A stretch of DNA of 64,000 bases from Oceanospirillum sp048265165 (GTDB taxonomy: Bacteria > Pseudomonadota > Gammaproteobacteria > Pseudomonadales > Halomonadaceae). The translations under genes and the position numbers were made by a program. Below, piece after piece: positions 45,068 through 54,325 of the stretch; positions within the stretch are counted from its first letter, which is position 1; each line of letters opens with the position of its first letter. A model generated the notes under the pieces. That model was not told where the DNA came from. It searched no databases and was given only the letters and a program-made list of their open reading frames with translations. Location of the stretch: assembly GCF_048265165.1 (NCBI RefSeq), contig NZ_JBLXCD010000008.1, positions 1 through 64,000 of the forward strand, read 5' to 3'.

Positions 45068-48000
45068 ATGGCTTCAGACAAAATTCCAACCCCAGTAACA
45101 CCACAGCCGTCCGGCAATGGTAAACAGGCTAATTCAGCTGAAAAAAAGCCTGATATTCGCCGGATTAATGCTTTGCTGGATAACGTGTTGTTGAAGGACC
45201 GCTTCCGCCTGCAACAAAGCTGGCGTCAGGCGCAGAAGCAGAATGATGCGGAAAAACAGCAGAAGTTGGCCGGGCAGATTATGCGTTCGGCAGAAAAAGC
45301 AGCCCAGCGCGCCCGGTTGATTCCTAAAGTGGAATATCCGGAAAACCTGCCGGTCAGCCAGAAAAAAGAAGATATTGCTGAAGCGATCAAAAATAATCAG
45401 GTGGTGGTGATTGCAGGGGAAACCGGTTCGGGTAAAACGACTCAGATCCCTAAAATCTGCCTGGATTTGGGCTTAGGTGTTAAAGGTCTGATCGGCCACA
45501 CTCAGCCTCGCCGACTGGCGGCCAGAACGGTTGCCGATCGCGTGGCAGAAGAACTCAAGGTGCCTTTGGGTGAGCAGGTGGGTTATCAGGTACGTTTTAC
45601 GGACCAGGTGACAGAGAACACCCTGGTTAAACTGATGACCGACGGTATCCTGCTGGCGGAAACCCAGAATGACCGTTTCCTGAACCGTTATGAAGTGATT
45701 ATTATCGATGAGGCCCACGAGCGCAGCCTCAATATCGACTTCCTTCTGGGGTATCTGAAGCAGCTGTTGCCCAAGCGGCCTGATCTGAAATTGATTATCA
45801 CCTCCGCAACCATTGATGTGGAGCGCTTTTCCAGACACTTCAGTAACGCCCCTGTGATCGAGGTCTCCGGCCGTACTTTCCCGGCGGATGTACTTTATCG
45901 TCCTTTAATGGACCTGGAGGAAGATGAAGGGCGCGATTTTGATCAATACCTGCATCAGGGCATTCTTGAAGCGGTGGAGGAGATTGAACAGATCGAGCGT
46001 GAACGCAAATGGGCCACCGGCCCCCGTGATATTCTGATTTTTCTGCCTGGTGAACGGGAAATACGGGAAACCGCAGATGTTCTACGCCGGGCTAACCTGC
46101 GCGGTACGGATATTTTGCCGCTGTATGCGCGCTTAAGTGCCAAAGAACAGAATAAGGTGTTTCAGTCTCACTCTGGCCGTCGTATTGTGCTCTCCACCAA
46201 TGTTGCTGAAACCTCCCTCACGGTGCCGGGCATCCGTTATGTGATCGACCCCGGTACTGCCCGGATAAGCCGTTATAGCTACCGCTCTAAGGTGCAGCGC
46301 CTTCCGGTGGAAGCAATCTCTCAGGCTAGTGCCAATCAGCGTAAAGGGCGCTGTGGTCGTATTGCTGAAGGTTGCTGTATCCGGTTGTACAGTGAAGAAG
46401 ATTTTATGGGGCGACCTGAGTTTACGGACCCCGAGATTCGTCGTACCAATCTGGCATCGGTTATTCTGCAGATGTTGAATTTGCGACTGGGCAAGATCGA
46501 GTCCTTCCCCTTTGTTGATAAACCGGACAATCGCTTTATTCGTGATGGCTTTCGCCTGCTGCATGAGTTGGGTGCAGTGGACGAAAAAGAGCGGCTGACT
46601 AAAAATGGCCGTATGTTGGCACGTTTACCTATCGATCCGCGTATTGGTCGTATGGTGCTCTCCGGGGCCGAGCATGGTGCCTTGAATGAAGTTCTGATCA
46701 TTGCCAGTGCCCTGAGTGCCCAAGACCCCAGGGAGCGCCCGCACGACAAACAGCAGGCCGCGGATGAGAAACACAAGCAATGGAGGGATGATAATTCCGA
46801 TTTCCTTGCTTATGTGAACTTATGGAACGGATATGAAGAGCAACGGCAGGATCTGACCAATAGCCAGTTCCGCAAATGGTGCCATAAAAACTTCCTTTCC
46901 TATCTGCGTATGCGGGAGTGGCGGGATGTACATCATCAGCTAAAACTGATGAGTAAAGAGCTGAAACTGGAGTTCAATAGCAATCCTGCGGGTAGTGCAA
47001 ATCTGCATAAATCCCTGCTGCCAGGTTTGCTCAGCCATCTGGGTATGAAACTGGAAGACCGGGAGTACTTAGGTGCCCGCAACCGTAAGTTCCATATCTT
47101 CCCGGGCTCCAGCTTGTTTAAAAAACAACCTAAGTGGCTGATGGCGGCAGAGCTGGTGGAAACCAGCCGGTTATACGCCCGTCAGGTGGCGAAGATTGAG
47201 CCTGAGTGGGTTGAGCGCTACGCCAGGCACCTGACCAAGCGCAGCTACAGTGAACCCCACTGGGAAAAGAAGCGGGCTCAGGTTGTCGCCGATGAGAAAG
47301 TGACACTCTATGGTCTTCCTGTGGTGCCGGGGCGCCGGGTTCATTATGGCCCCATTGATCCAGATGTTTCCCGGGAGATCTTTATCCGTAGTGGGTTGGT
47401 GGAAGGCGAGTACGACAGCAAAGCCCCGTTTTACCATTACAACCGGCAGGCCATCGCTGATGTGGAGCAGTTGGAATCCAAGGTGCGCCGCCGGGATATT
47501 CTGGTGGATGATGATACCTTATTCCGCTTTTATGATGAGCGTATTCCTGCAGGGATATATAACGGTGCCAGTTTTGAAAAATGGCGGAAAACCGTTGAAA
47601 AGGAAAATCCGCAAACGCTGTTCTTTGATCCGAACTCTCTAAAGCAGAGGGAGCCGGATGAAATTGCACTTGAGAGCCAGTATCCGGATCAGCTCGGCCT
47701 TGAGGGAATGCGCCTGGCGCTGGATTACAAGTTTGAACCTGATAATAAACAGCAGGACGGTGTGTGTATCCAGGTGCCGGTGGCAGGTCTGCAGCAGGTG
47801 AATGAGCACCGTTTGGAGTGGCTGGTGCCTGGGATGCTACGGGAGAAATGCATCGCTCTGATCAAGAATTTGCCGAAGCAAGTGCGGAAGAACTTTGTGC
47901 CAATTCCTGATTATGTTGATCAGATTTTGCCATTACTGGAGCCCTGTGATGAGCCGTTGACGGATCATCTTGCGGAGCGTTTGCGCCGGAAAACAGGGCT

Positions 48001-49060
48001 AAGGGTCGATCCGGCATTATGGCAGGCCGACTCCCTGGAGCCTCATCTGCAAATGCTGATTCAGGTTGTGGATGCCAAAGGAAAGGTTATCGGGCAATCC
48101 CGGCGATTGGCAGAACTGGTGGAGCAGTTTTCCGGTCACTCTGTTGAACAGGTGCGTATCAGTGGTGATGAAAGTTTTAAACGTCAGGGACTAACCCAGT
48201 GGCCGGAAGATCTGAGTTTGCCCCATGTACTGGAACAGGAGCAGCAGGGGATTGTCCTGAAAGCCTTTCCGGCACTGGTGGATAGAAAAACATCCGTGGA
48301 TGTCAGCCTATTTGACCTTCAGGCTGAAGCCGATGCCTGCCATTGGCCCGGTGTACGGCGTCTTTTAATGCTGGCATTGCCTCAGCAGGTGAAATGGATT
48401 GAAAAATCTCTGCCGCAGCTGAATCAAACCGCTCTGTTGTTTAACAGTTTGGGTAAAAAAGAGCAGTTTGTGCAGGACCTGCAGCTGGCGACATTTGACC
48501 GGGTATTTAAAGCGGATCATGTCTTCAGGTCTGCGGAACTACCCAGAGATAGTAAGGCGTTCGATGCTTTGCTAAAGGGTAAGAAAGACCTGATCGGTAA
48601 AGATGCAGAAGCTTTATTAAACCTCAGCCATACTATTCTCAAATTAAATCATGAGATTCAGAAGCGCTTAAAAGGTAAAATCCCCTTGGCTCTGGCGTTT
48701 ATTTACAGTGATATCCGGAGTCAGCTGGAACATCTGGTCTATCCTGGTTTCTTACACATAACCGGGCCTGAATGGCTTGAGGCACTGCCGCGCTATCTGG
48801 AGGGTATTCTGATTCGTCTGGATAAAGCAGGTATCAATCGTGGGCGTGATCAGCTCTGGAGTCAGGAACTGGCGGAACTTTGGGAAAAGTACCAGACAAA
48901 GTCAGAACAGCTGAAACAGCGTGAAGGCAGCGCCCATCGACTGTTACCTTTCAGATGGATGTTAGAAGAGTACCGAATATCTCTGTTTGCACAGCAACTT
49001 GGCACGGCAACACCAGTATCGGCAAAACGACTGGATAAATTATGGAGTGAGTTAACCTGA
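45068..49060 (+). CDS. hrpA: ATP-dependent RNA helicase HrpA
   Basis: A 1330-residue DEAH-box helicase of typical HrpA length. Motif I GETGSGKTTQIPK, motif II IIDEAHERSLN, motif III SATID and motif VI QRKGRCGRIAEG are intact. The helicase-associated/OB-fold region and a long C-terminal DUF3418 region follow. HrpA acts in mRNA processing and ribosome rescue in E. coli. The last base of its stop is shared with the start of the downstream hydrolase-like gene, so the two are translationally coupled. Confidence 0.95.
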   Translation: MASDKIPTPVTPQPSGNGKQANSAEKKPDIRRINALLDNVLLKDRFRLQQSWRQAQKQNDAEKQQKLAGQIMRSAEKAAQRARLIPKVEYPENLPVSQKKEDIAEAIKNNQVVVIAGETGSGKTTQIPKICLDLGLGVKGLIGHTQPRRLAARTVADRVAEELKVPLGEQVGYQVRFTDQVTENTLVKLMTDGILLAETQNDRFLNRYEVIIIDEAHERSLNIDFLLGYLKQLLPKRPDLKLIITSATIDVERFSRHFSNAPVIEVSGRTFPADVLYRPLMDLEEDEGRDFDQYLHQGILEAVEEIEQIERERKWATGPRDILIFLPGEREIRETADVLRRANLRGTDILPLYARLSAKEQNKVFQSHSGRRIVLSTNVAETSLTVPGIRYVIDPGTARISRYSYRSKVQRLPVEAISQASANQRKGRCGRIAEGCCIRLYSEEDFMGRPEFTDPEIRRTNLASVILQMLNLRLGKIESFPFVDKPDNRFIRDGFRLLHELGAVDEKERLTKNGRMLARLPIDPRIGRMVLSGAEHGALNEVLIIASALSAQDPRERPHDKQQAADEKHKQWRDDNSDFLAYVNLWNGYEEQRQDLTNSQFRKWCHKNFLSYLRMREWRDVHHQLKLMSKELKLEFNSNPAGSANLHKSLLPGLLSHLGMKLEDREYLGARNRKFHIFPGSSLFKKQPKWLMAAELVETSRLYARQVAKIEPEWVERYARHLTKRSYSEPHWEKKRAQVVADEKVTLYGLPVVPGRRVHYGPIDPDVSREIFIRSGLVEGEYDSKAPFYHYNRQAIADVEQLESKVRRRDILVDDDTLFRFYDERIPAGIYNGASFEKWRKTVEKENPQTLFFDPNSLKQREPDEIALESQYPDQLGLEGMRLALDYKFEPDNKQQDGVCIQVPVAGLQQVNEHRLEWLVPGMLREKCIALIKNLPKQVRKNFVPIPDYVDQILPLLEPCDEPLTDHLAERLRRKTGLRVDPALWQADSLEPHLQMLIQVVDAKGKVIGQSRRLAELVEQFSGHSVEQVRISGDESFKRQGLTQWPEDLSLPHVLEQEQQGIVLKAFPALVDRKTSVDVSLFDLQAEADACHWPGVRRLLMLALPQQVKWIEKSLPQLNQTALLFNSLGKKEQFVQDLQLATFDRVFKADHVFRSAELPRDSKAFDALLKGKKDLIGKDAEALLNLSHTILKLNHEIQKRLKGKIPLALAFIYSDIRSQLEHLVYPGFLHITGPEWLEALPRYLEGILIRLDKAGINRGRDQLWSQELAELWEKYQTKSEQLKQREGSAHRLLPFRWMLEEYRISLFAQQLGTATPVSAKRLDKLWSELT

Positions 49061-50004
49061 TGGCTTTAGATCGCCAAATTATTGAAGAGCGTATCTCTTT
49101 ACCCGTGACCCCGATGATGACAGCGGGGCTGCATCGTTTTACACCTCGTAATGGAGAGGTGAAAGGGACGGTGCTTATGCTGCACGGCCTGATGCAGGGA
49201 AGTGATGTGTTCTTTGATCAGGTAAGGGGTGGAGGTCTGGCCTACTACCTGGCTGAGAAAGGCTATGACGTGTTTGTTTGTCAGTTACGTGGGCGTGATG
49301 CTTCCAATGAGCAGCTTAAGCTTGAGCCTTTTGGCCTTAAGCAGGTGCTTTTGGAGGATTTGCCATTGTTATGGTCGTCCGTGGAAAAACGCTGTCGTCA
49401 TCAGGATATCTACCTGGTGGGCTATCAGTTTGGCAGCTTGCTGTGGAGTGCGATGATTGCACGGCAGCCTGATATTTTGGAAAAAGTGCGCGGGATTATG
49501 CATTTTTGTCCGCAACGGGCATTGGTTCCCAGCGGCAAGCGTAAAAATTTCTGGTATGAGTTTTTGGAACATCGCATGATGCCCCGGCTTGGGAAATTGA
49601 TGGGGTTTGTACCCTCCCAGCGTTTCAAAATTGGCAAGCAGAATGAGTCTTTACCACTTTACTCTGATGCCCTTGAATGGCGGACCGATGAATGGGTCGA
49701 TCAATGGGACGGTTTTGACTATTTGGCAGCCATGGAGGGACTGAATCTCCCGCCAAGTCTGTATTTTGTTACTCTTAAACAGGCCTGGCGAGGCTTAGAG
49801 CATGACTGTCGGGCCTATATGTTTGAGCTGGGCAACCATAATGGCCGTATGATTAAGCTGGGAGCTAAAGTGGGGAATAAGGCCAATTATGCCCGCAATG
49901 AGTTATGCACACATTTGAAAGCGGAAGAGGACTACTTTCCGTTAATTCTGGAATGGATGAAAGAAATTTTGCCTCAGAAAGAAGGTGTTTCTGCAGCTTT
50001 CTGA
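49060..50004 (+). CDS. Alpha/beta-hydrolase-fold protein lacking the Ser nucleophile
   Basis: A 314-residue protein whose start overlaps the hrpA stop (TGATGG). The fold is clear: KGTVLMLHGLMQGSDVFFDQ, YLAEKGYDVFVCQLRGRD and a C-terminal LGNHNG. At the nucleophile elbow, however, the sequence is LVGYQFGSLLWSAM, with Gln where Gly-X-Ser-X-Gly has Ser. It may be a non-catalytic or altered-mechanism member. Coupling to hrpA suggests co-expression, but no functional link is known to me. Confidence 0.75.
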   Translation: MALDRQIIEERISLPVTPMMTAGLHRFTPRNGEVKGTVLMLHGLMQGSDVFFDQVRGGGLAYYLAEKGYDVFVCQLRGRDASNEQLKLEPFGLKQVLLEDLPLLWSSVEKRCRHQDIYLVGYQFGSLLWSAMIARQPDILEKVRGIMHFCPQRALVPSGKRKNFWYEFLEHRMMPRLGKLMGFVPSQRFKIGKQNESLPLYSDALEWRTDEWVDQWDGFDYLAAMEGLNLPPSLYFVTLKQAWRGLEHDCRAYMFELGNHNGRMIKLGAKVGNKANYARNELCTHLKAEEDYFPLILEWMKEILPQKEGVSAAF

Positions 50005-50068
50005 TTGACTCTGTGGCAGTTATCTCTGCTTTTCGGTGGTCGCTCTTCAGCAACGTCTGGGTTTTTTG

Positions 50069-50803
50069 ATGCGTTATTTGTTAGCAAAAACATCTTTTAT
50101 CTTCAGTTTGTATTTTTTCTCTCAGGTGGCTTTAGCAAGTGATGAGAGAGATCCCTGGGAAGGGTGGAATCGTAATGTACATGCATTTAATGAAGTTATG
50201 GATACCTATGTTGCAAGGCCTGTTGCTATAGGGTATCGCTTTATTACTCCGCGCTTTGTCCGTACCGGTGTGAGCAACTTCTTCAGTAATCTGGGCGAAG
50301 TGCCTACTGCGGTGAATGATCTGTTGCAGGCAAAACCCGGAGATGCACTGAGATCATCCGGCCGCTTTGTTATTAACTCCACGGTTGGGGTTGTTGGGCT
50401 TTTTGATGTCGCTAGTTGGCTCAACATAGAGGAACACCGTGAAGACCTTGGGCAGACATTGGCTGTTTGGGGTGTTGGAAGTGGCCCATATGTAGTGATC
50501 CCCTTTCTGGGGCCCAGCACGTTGCGGGACTCTCTGAGCATTTATCCGAATTATCAGTTAGGCCTGATCCGGTATGCACCGCTGACAGAAGAAGAGACCT
50601 ATGGTGTTCTGGCTTTGGATCTGGTGCATCGACGGGAGAGTCTTCTGAATAAAGAAAGCCTGATAAGCGGTGATAAGTATGTTTTTTATCGGGATGCTTA
50701 TCTTCAGAGCCGGAACTACGAGATCAAAGATGGTGAGGTTGAGGATAGCTTTGATGCAGAGTTTGATGATTTCGACAATATCGACTTTGATGATGATTTC
50801 TGA
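50069..50803 (+). CDS. mlaA: MlaA/VacJ family outer-membrane lipid-asymmetry protein
   Basis: About 244 residues from ATG 50069 (MRYLLAKTSFIFSLYFF); a GTG at 50036 would add 11 residues before the signal peptide. MlaA removes misplaced phospholipid from the outer leaflet and passes it to MlaC. Family motifs: DPWEGWNRNVHAFNEVMD, RFVRTGVSNFFSNL, FVINSTVGVVGLFDVAS and YVVIPFLGPSTLRD. Unlike E. coli MlaA there is no lipobox Cys; the signal sequence ends ALASDE, fitting signal peptidase I. The C-terminus is very acidic (DAEFDDFDNIDFDDDF). Confidence 0.88.
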   Translation: MRYLLAKTSFIFSLYFFSQVALASDERDPWEGWNRNVHAFNEVMDTYVARPVAIGYRFITPRFVRTGVSNFFSNLGEVPTAVNDLLQAKPGDALRSSGRFVINSTVGVVGLFDVASWLNIEEHREDLGQTLAVWGVGSGPYVVIPFLGPSTLRDSLSIYPNYQLGLIRYAPLTEEETYGVLALDLVHRRESLLNKESLISGDKYVFYRDAYLQSRNYEIKDGEVEDSFDAEFDDFDNIDFDDDF

Positions 50804-50880
50804 ATCTGTTTTAACGCGCAGCCACAGAGCCGGTATCTGAAGCAGAGCGTGTCTCAATAGCCCGGATAGACCATCTTTGA

Positions 50881-51216
50881 TCAGAGAATTTCTACAATTT
50901 TCAGGCCTGCGCAGTAGCGCGGAGTGTCGTGTGAATGACTCTGATCTTCTCTTGTGTCCTGTTGGTAGTATTCAACCCGGGTGACCTCCACTCTTGCCTC
51001 AAAAGGCTCTTTTCCCAGGTGCTCTTTTAGCCTGAAAAAAGCTTGGGCACCGGTGGTGATCTTTTGGCAAAAAAGGACTTTGGCACCCGTGGTGCTGAGA
51101 TCAAGACACTGGCCGTCCAGCTGGCTTTGTGCGTCTGAAAATCTCAGCTCGCAGTTCAGGTTGAGCCGTGTTCTTGGAAAAGCCCTTTTTTCACCTGTCG
51201 GTAGAAAAAACTCCAT
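50881..51216 (-). CDS. PilZ domain protein
   Basis: A 111-residue single PilZ domain, probably a c-di-GMP receptor. The RxxxR-type motif (KRAFPRTRLNL) and the second motif near (D/N)xSxxG (CLDLSTTGAKVLF) are present. The start is ATG 51216 (MEFFLPTGEKR) with AGGGGGA upstream. It is convergent with mlaA. A diguanylate cyclase at 8.3 kb and a PP2C/STAS module just downstream suggest c-di-GMP signalling in this genome. Confidence 0.82.
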   Translation of the reverse strand: MEFFLPTGEKRAFPRTRLNLNCELRFSDAQSQLDGQCLDLSTTGAKVLFCQKITTGAQAFFRLKEHLGKEPFEARVEVTRVEYYQQDTREDQSHSHDTPRYCAGLKIVEIL

Positions 51217-51488
51217 GCCCAAATCCCCCTTGCCAGCAAATAAATATTTAAAGTATTACATTTTTTACAGCACGTAAACCAAGGCCGATCTTCATTTCAC
51301 TTGTCTGTGATAGGGTTTACACTAATTGGTGTAAGTTACTTCATGATATGCAGTACTTATTGACGCAGAACAAAGCCTGTGTGCAGCTCAGGTAGTACAA
51401 CCCTAACGTGAATTTCAGGATGACGTTAACGCATAGCAACAGACCGGCTAAGCCATTACCTGAAATACTCTAAGGATATTTGGAATTT

Positions 51489-52646
51489 ATGCTTACACCC
51501 TTGATGGATGCAGTTTATGTCCCTGCCTTTTCTGCAGACAAGCCTCTTTCTCCTGAGCTCGTTGAGGCTCTGAATCCTACCGTCTTGCCTGGGCTTCGCT
51601 CTCCGGCGGAACTGCCTCAATCTACTCGGCTGGTTATTTATGAAATAACCGGTCCGAATGATCTCTTTTCTCTGGAAAGCTGGCTCGTTGCCCCTCGTTT
51701 ATATGCTCTTGTGGTTATCAGCAACGATGATCAGTCAGAGACACTGATGAAGGCTCTTGAGGCTGGTGCTGACGAGTATTTGCTTAACCCTGAGCAAAAC
51801 ATTTCCCTTGCAGTGTTGGTGCTGCAACGAGCCGTCAGCCGGAAACAAGCATTATTGCAAAGTCAGCAAACCTATGATGAGTTAGAAAAACTCAATCTTG
51901 AGCTGATGACCAGCCTGGATCTGCTGCAGCAGGATCAACAAGCGGGACGCTATGTACAACAAAAAATGTTGCCGGAGACACCCTGGTCATTCCATCCCCA
52001 TAATTTTTCTTACATGATTTGTCCGTCACTCTATCTAAGTGGTGACTTTGTCGATTATTTTCCTGTGGGTAAGCATCAGGTTATGTTTTATCTTGCTGAT
52101 GTCTCCGGTCATGGCGCATCTTCTGCCTTTATCACCCTTCTGTTACGGGTTTATATACGCCGTTACGCCAAAAGGGCTTTTAAGCTTGGGGGGCAGATAT
52201 CACTGGCTGATATTCTGGCAAGAGTAAACAGTGAGCTTCTTGAAACGGGTTTAGGCAAGCACCTGACGATTTTTCTTGGCCTGATGGATAGTCGGAGTCT
52301 GCAGTTACGCTACTGTAACGGTGCTCACTTTCCTTATCCTGTTCTGTTTGATGAGGAGCAGGGAGCCAGATATCTTAAGGGTAAAGGTATGCCTGTAGGA
52401 CTTTTTGCAGATGCGGCCTATGAGGAGTTTGAGTTATTGTTGCACCCGCGATACCATCTCACACTCTTTTCGGACGGTGTGTTTGAAGTGATCAAAAAAA
52501 GCTCTCTGGTGGAAAAAGAGAAATGTTTGCTGGAGATAGCAACTCAATTTGCAGGGCGACATGACGCTATGGTGAAACACTTTACCGAGTTAGGCATGCA
52601 GGATGCCCCTGACGATGTCAGCTTATTGGCGGTATCAGGTTCTTAA
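51489..52646 (+). CDS. Pseudo-receiver + PP2C (SpoIIE-type) phosphatase, HsbR-like
   Basis: About 385 residues; ATG 51489 is preceded by GGA, and a TTG at 51480 is an alternative. The N-terminal ~125 residues resemble a receiver domain (ALVVISNDDQSETLMKALEAGADEYLLNP), but the phospho-acceptor position appears to be Glu or absent (RLVIYEITGPND) and the usual K-P after the last strand is N-P. A coiled-coil linker follows. The SpoIIE/PP2C domain keeps its metal ligands (YLSGDFVDYF, LADVSGHGASSAFI, LFSDGVFEV, DAPDDVSLLAV). It resembles Pseudomonas HsbR, which dephosphorylates the anti-anti-sigma factor HsbA. The next gene is such a factor, 1 bp away. Confidence 0.8.
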   Translation: MLTPLMDAVYVPAFSADKPLSPELVEALNPTVLPGLRSPAELPQSTRLVIYEITGPNDLFSLESWLVAPRLYALVVISNDDQSETLMKALEAGADEYLLNPEQNISLAVLVLQRAVSRKQALLQSQQTYDELEKLNLELMTSLDLLQQDQQAGRYVQQKMLPETPWSFHPHNFSYMICPSLYLSGDFVDYFPVGKHQVMFYLADVSGHGASSAFITLLLRVYIRRYAKRAFKLGGQISLADILARVNSELLETGLGKHLTIFLGLMDSRSLQLRYCNGAHFPYPVLFDEEQGARYLKGKGMPVGLFADAAYEEFELLLHPRYHLTLFSDGVFEVIKKSSLVEKEKCLLEIATQFAGRHDAMVKHFTELGMQDAPDDVSLLAVSGS

Positions 52647-52647
52647 T

Positions 52648-53163
52648 ATGCAAGAAGGCAAAATACTGGTTGCGGAAAACCGCGGTGTTTATGTACTTAA
52701 ATTTATAGGTGATGTACGCCTGACACTGTGCTCAACCATAGATTCGTTGCTGAAACGAATTTTTGGCGGTGATGATCTGAAATCTGTGGTGATTGATCTG
52801 ACTGAAACTGAGGGTATTGATAGTACCGCTTTGGGTTTACTGGCAAAGATTGCGGTCAATGCTAAAGAGGCGATGTCCCGTAAGCCTATGATCGTATCAA
52901 CCCGGGATGATATTACCCGGGTGCTGGATAGCATGGGATTTGATCACTATTTTAATCTGCGTTATCAGCCTATCGCTCTGGATTATTCTCTGGAGGAAGC
53001 TCCGGTGTTGGATGATGAATGTGCTGACAGTATTCGCCAGAAAGTGATTGATGCGCACCGTATCTTGATGGGGTTGAACCCGCGTAATAAAGAAGAATTT
53101 GAGCCGGTCGTTTTTGCGTTGGAAAACTGCAAAGTAACGCCGGACTTTAAGAGTTTTCACTAA
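52648..53163 (+). CDS. STAS-domain anti-anti-sigma factor, HsbA-like
   Basis: A 171-residue protein from ATG 52648 (MQEGKILVAENRGVYVL), one base after the phosphatase stop. The STAS domain has the phosphorylatable Ser in EGIDSTALGLLAKIA. A ~60-residue C-terminal extension (RQKVIDAHRILMGLNPRNKEEF) matches HsbA-like proteins. The partner-switch model would have the upstream PP2C enzyme dephosphorylate this Ser to control an anti-sigma factor such as FlgM or a cyclase. The kinase is not in the window. Confidence 0.82.
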   Translation: MQEGKILVAENRGVYVLKFIGDVRLTLCSTIDSLLKRIFGGDDLKSVVIDLTETEGIDSTALGLLAKIAVNAKEAMSRKPMIVSTRDDITRVLDSMGFDHYFNLRYQPIALDYSLEEAPVLDDECADSIRQKVIDAHRILMGLNPRNKEEFEPVVFALENCKVTPDFKSFH

Positions 53164-53194
53164 GTCGGCTGGGTTTATTACTGGCGATAGTTTG

Positions 53195-53233
53195 CCCTGA
53201 ACCGGCTTATGCAAAGGCTGGTTCAGGGTTTTT
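53195..53233. terminator. Terminator between convergent STAS and tal genes
   Basis: CCCTGAACC and GGTTCAGGG form a perfect 9-bp stem with a 16-nt loop, followed by TTTTTG and a further T-run on the + strand. Confidence 0.8.
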
Positions 53234-53250
53234 GTTTTTTTGTCTGAAAC

Positions 53251-54204
53251 TTAAAACAGTGGTGCCAGTAAAGTTTCCAGCTTGGCCTGATCCGCAGCGA
53301 ACTGGCGGATACCCTCTGAAAGTTTCTCTGTTGCCATGGTGTCCTGGTTCATCTGCCACCGGAACACGGCTTCGCTCAGAGGCTTCGGTCGTGGCGTCTG
53401 AGATCCATCTGTCTGAAGATTACGTTCCAGAGGTGCATCATCGGCAGCCAGCTGCTCCAGTAATGCCGGACTGATGGTCAGGCGATCACAACCTGCCAGT
53501 TGTTCGATCTCGCTGGTATTGCGAAAGCTCGCGCCCATCACAATAGTGTCGTATGCGTGCTGTTTGTAGTAACTGTAGATGCGCTGGACTGACATCACGC
53601 CAGGGTCTTTGTCACCGGTGAAATCTTGATCGGGATAGGCTGCTTTATGCCAGTCCAGAATACGGCCGACAAAAGGAGAGATCAGGGTAGCTCCGGCCTC
53701 GGCACAGGCGATAGCCTGGGTTTGAGAGAAAATAAGCGTCAGATTACAGGTGATACCCTCCTGCTCCAAAATCTCTGCGGCTTTGATACCTTCCCAGGTC
53801 GCAGCTATTTTAATCAGTACCCGCTCACGTCCTACGCCTTGCTCCTGATAAAGCGCTATCAGGCGCCGTGCTTTCTCAACGGTCGCCCGGATATCAAACG
53901 AGAGGCGAGCACTAACTTCGGTTGATATATATCCGGGAATGATGCCGCTGATCTGAGCACCAATAGCAACCGCGATTCGGTCAACGGTGTAATCTTTTTG
54001 CTGTTCAGGGTCAGGGGTTTCCTGCTGGGCTCGCTCTACCGCCTGTTTAATCAGATTCTGATATCCGGGTTTATCGGCTACTTTAAGCACCAGTGACGGG
54101 TTGGTGGTTGCGTCCTGTGGTTTTAGCTGTTCGATGGCATCAATATCGCCGGTGTCGGCTACGACAACCGTCATTTGACGCAGTTGTTCCAGTTTACTGG
54201 CCAT
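53251..54204 (-). CDS. tal: Transaldolase
   Basis: A 317-residue class I transaldolase (TalB type) of the pentose phosphate pathway, interconverting sedoheptulose-7-P + glyceraldehyde-3-P and erythrose-4-P + fructose-6-P. The Schiff-base Lys lies in RVLIKIAATWEGIKAAE. TTNPSLVLK, STEVSARLSFD and ISPFVGRILDWHK are diagnostic. Confidence 0.95.
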   Translation of the reverse strand: MASKLEQLRQMTVVVADTGDIDAIEQLKPQDATTNPSLVLKVADKPGYQNLIKQAVERAQQETPDPEQQKDYTVDRIAVAIGAQISGIIPGYISTEVSARLSFDIRATVEKARRLIALYQEQGVGRERVLIKIAATWEGIKAAEILEQEGITCNLTLIFSQTQAIACAEAGATLISPFVGRILDWHKAAYPDQDFTGDKDPGVMSVQRIYSYYKQHAYDTIVMGASFRNTSEIEQLAGCDRLTISPALLEQLAADDAPLERNLQTDGSQTPRPKPLSEAVFRWQMNQDTMATEKLSEGIRQFAADQAKLETLLAPLF

Positions 54205-54325
54205 GGTGATTTTACCTGCGGTTCGTTAAGTTCTTTATTTTTAAAGAGAATTCAACAGAACCGCAATAGCACTAAGGTGGTGCAGGTCGTATTTTCTGAA
54301 GTGCATCACGATCTATGGCACGTTT

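Noticed and set aside
50036..50068. GTG start adding 11 residues to MlaA
   Set aside because: It would place extra polar residues before the signal peptide; ATG 50069 fits the family.
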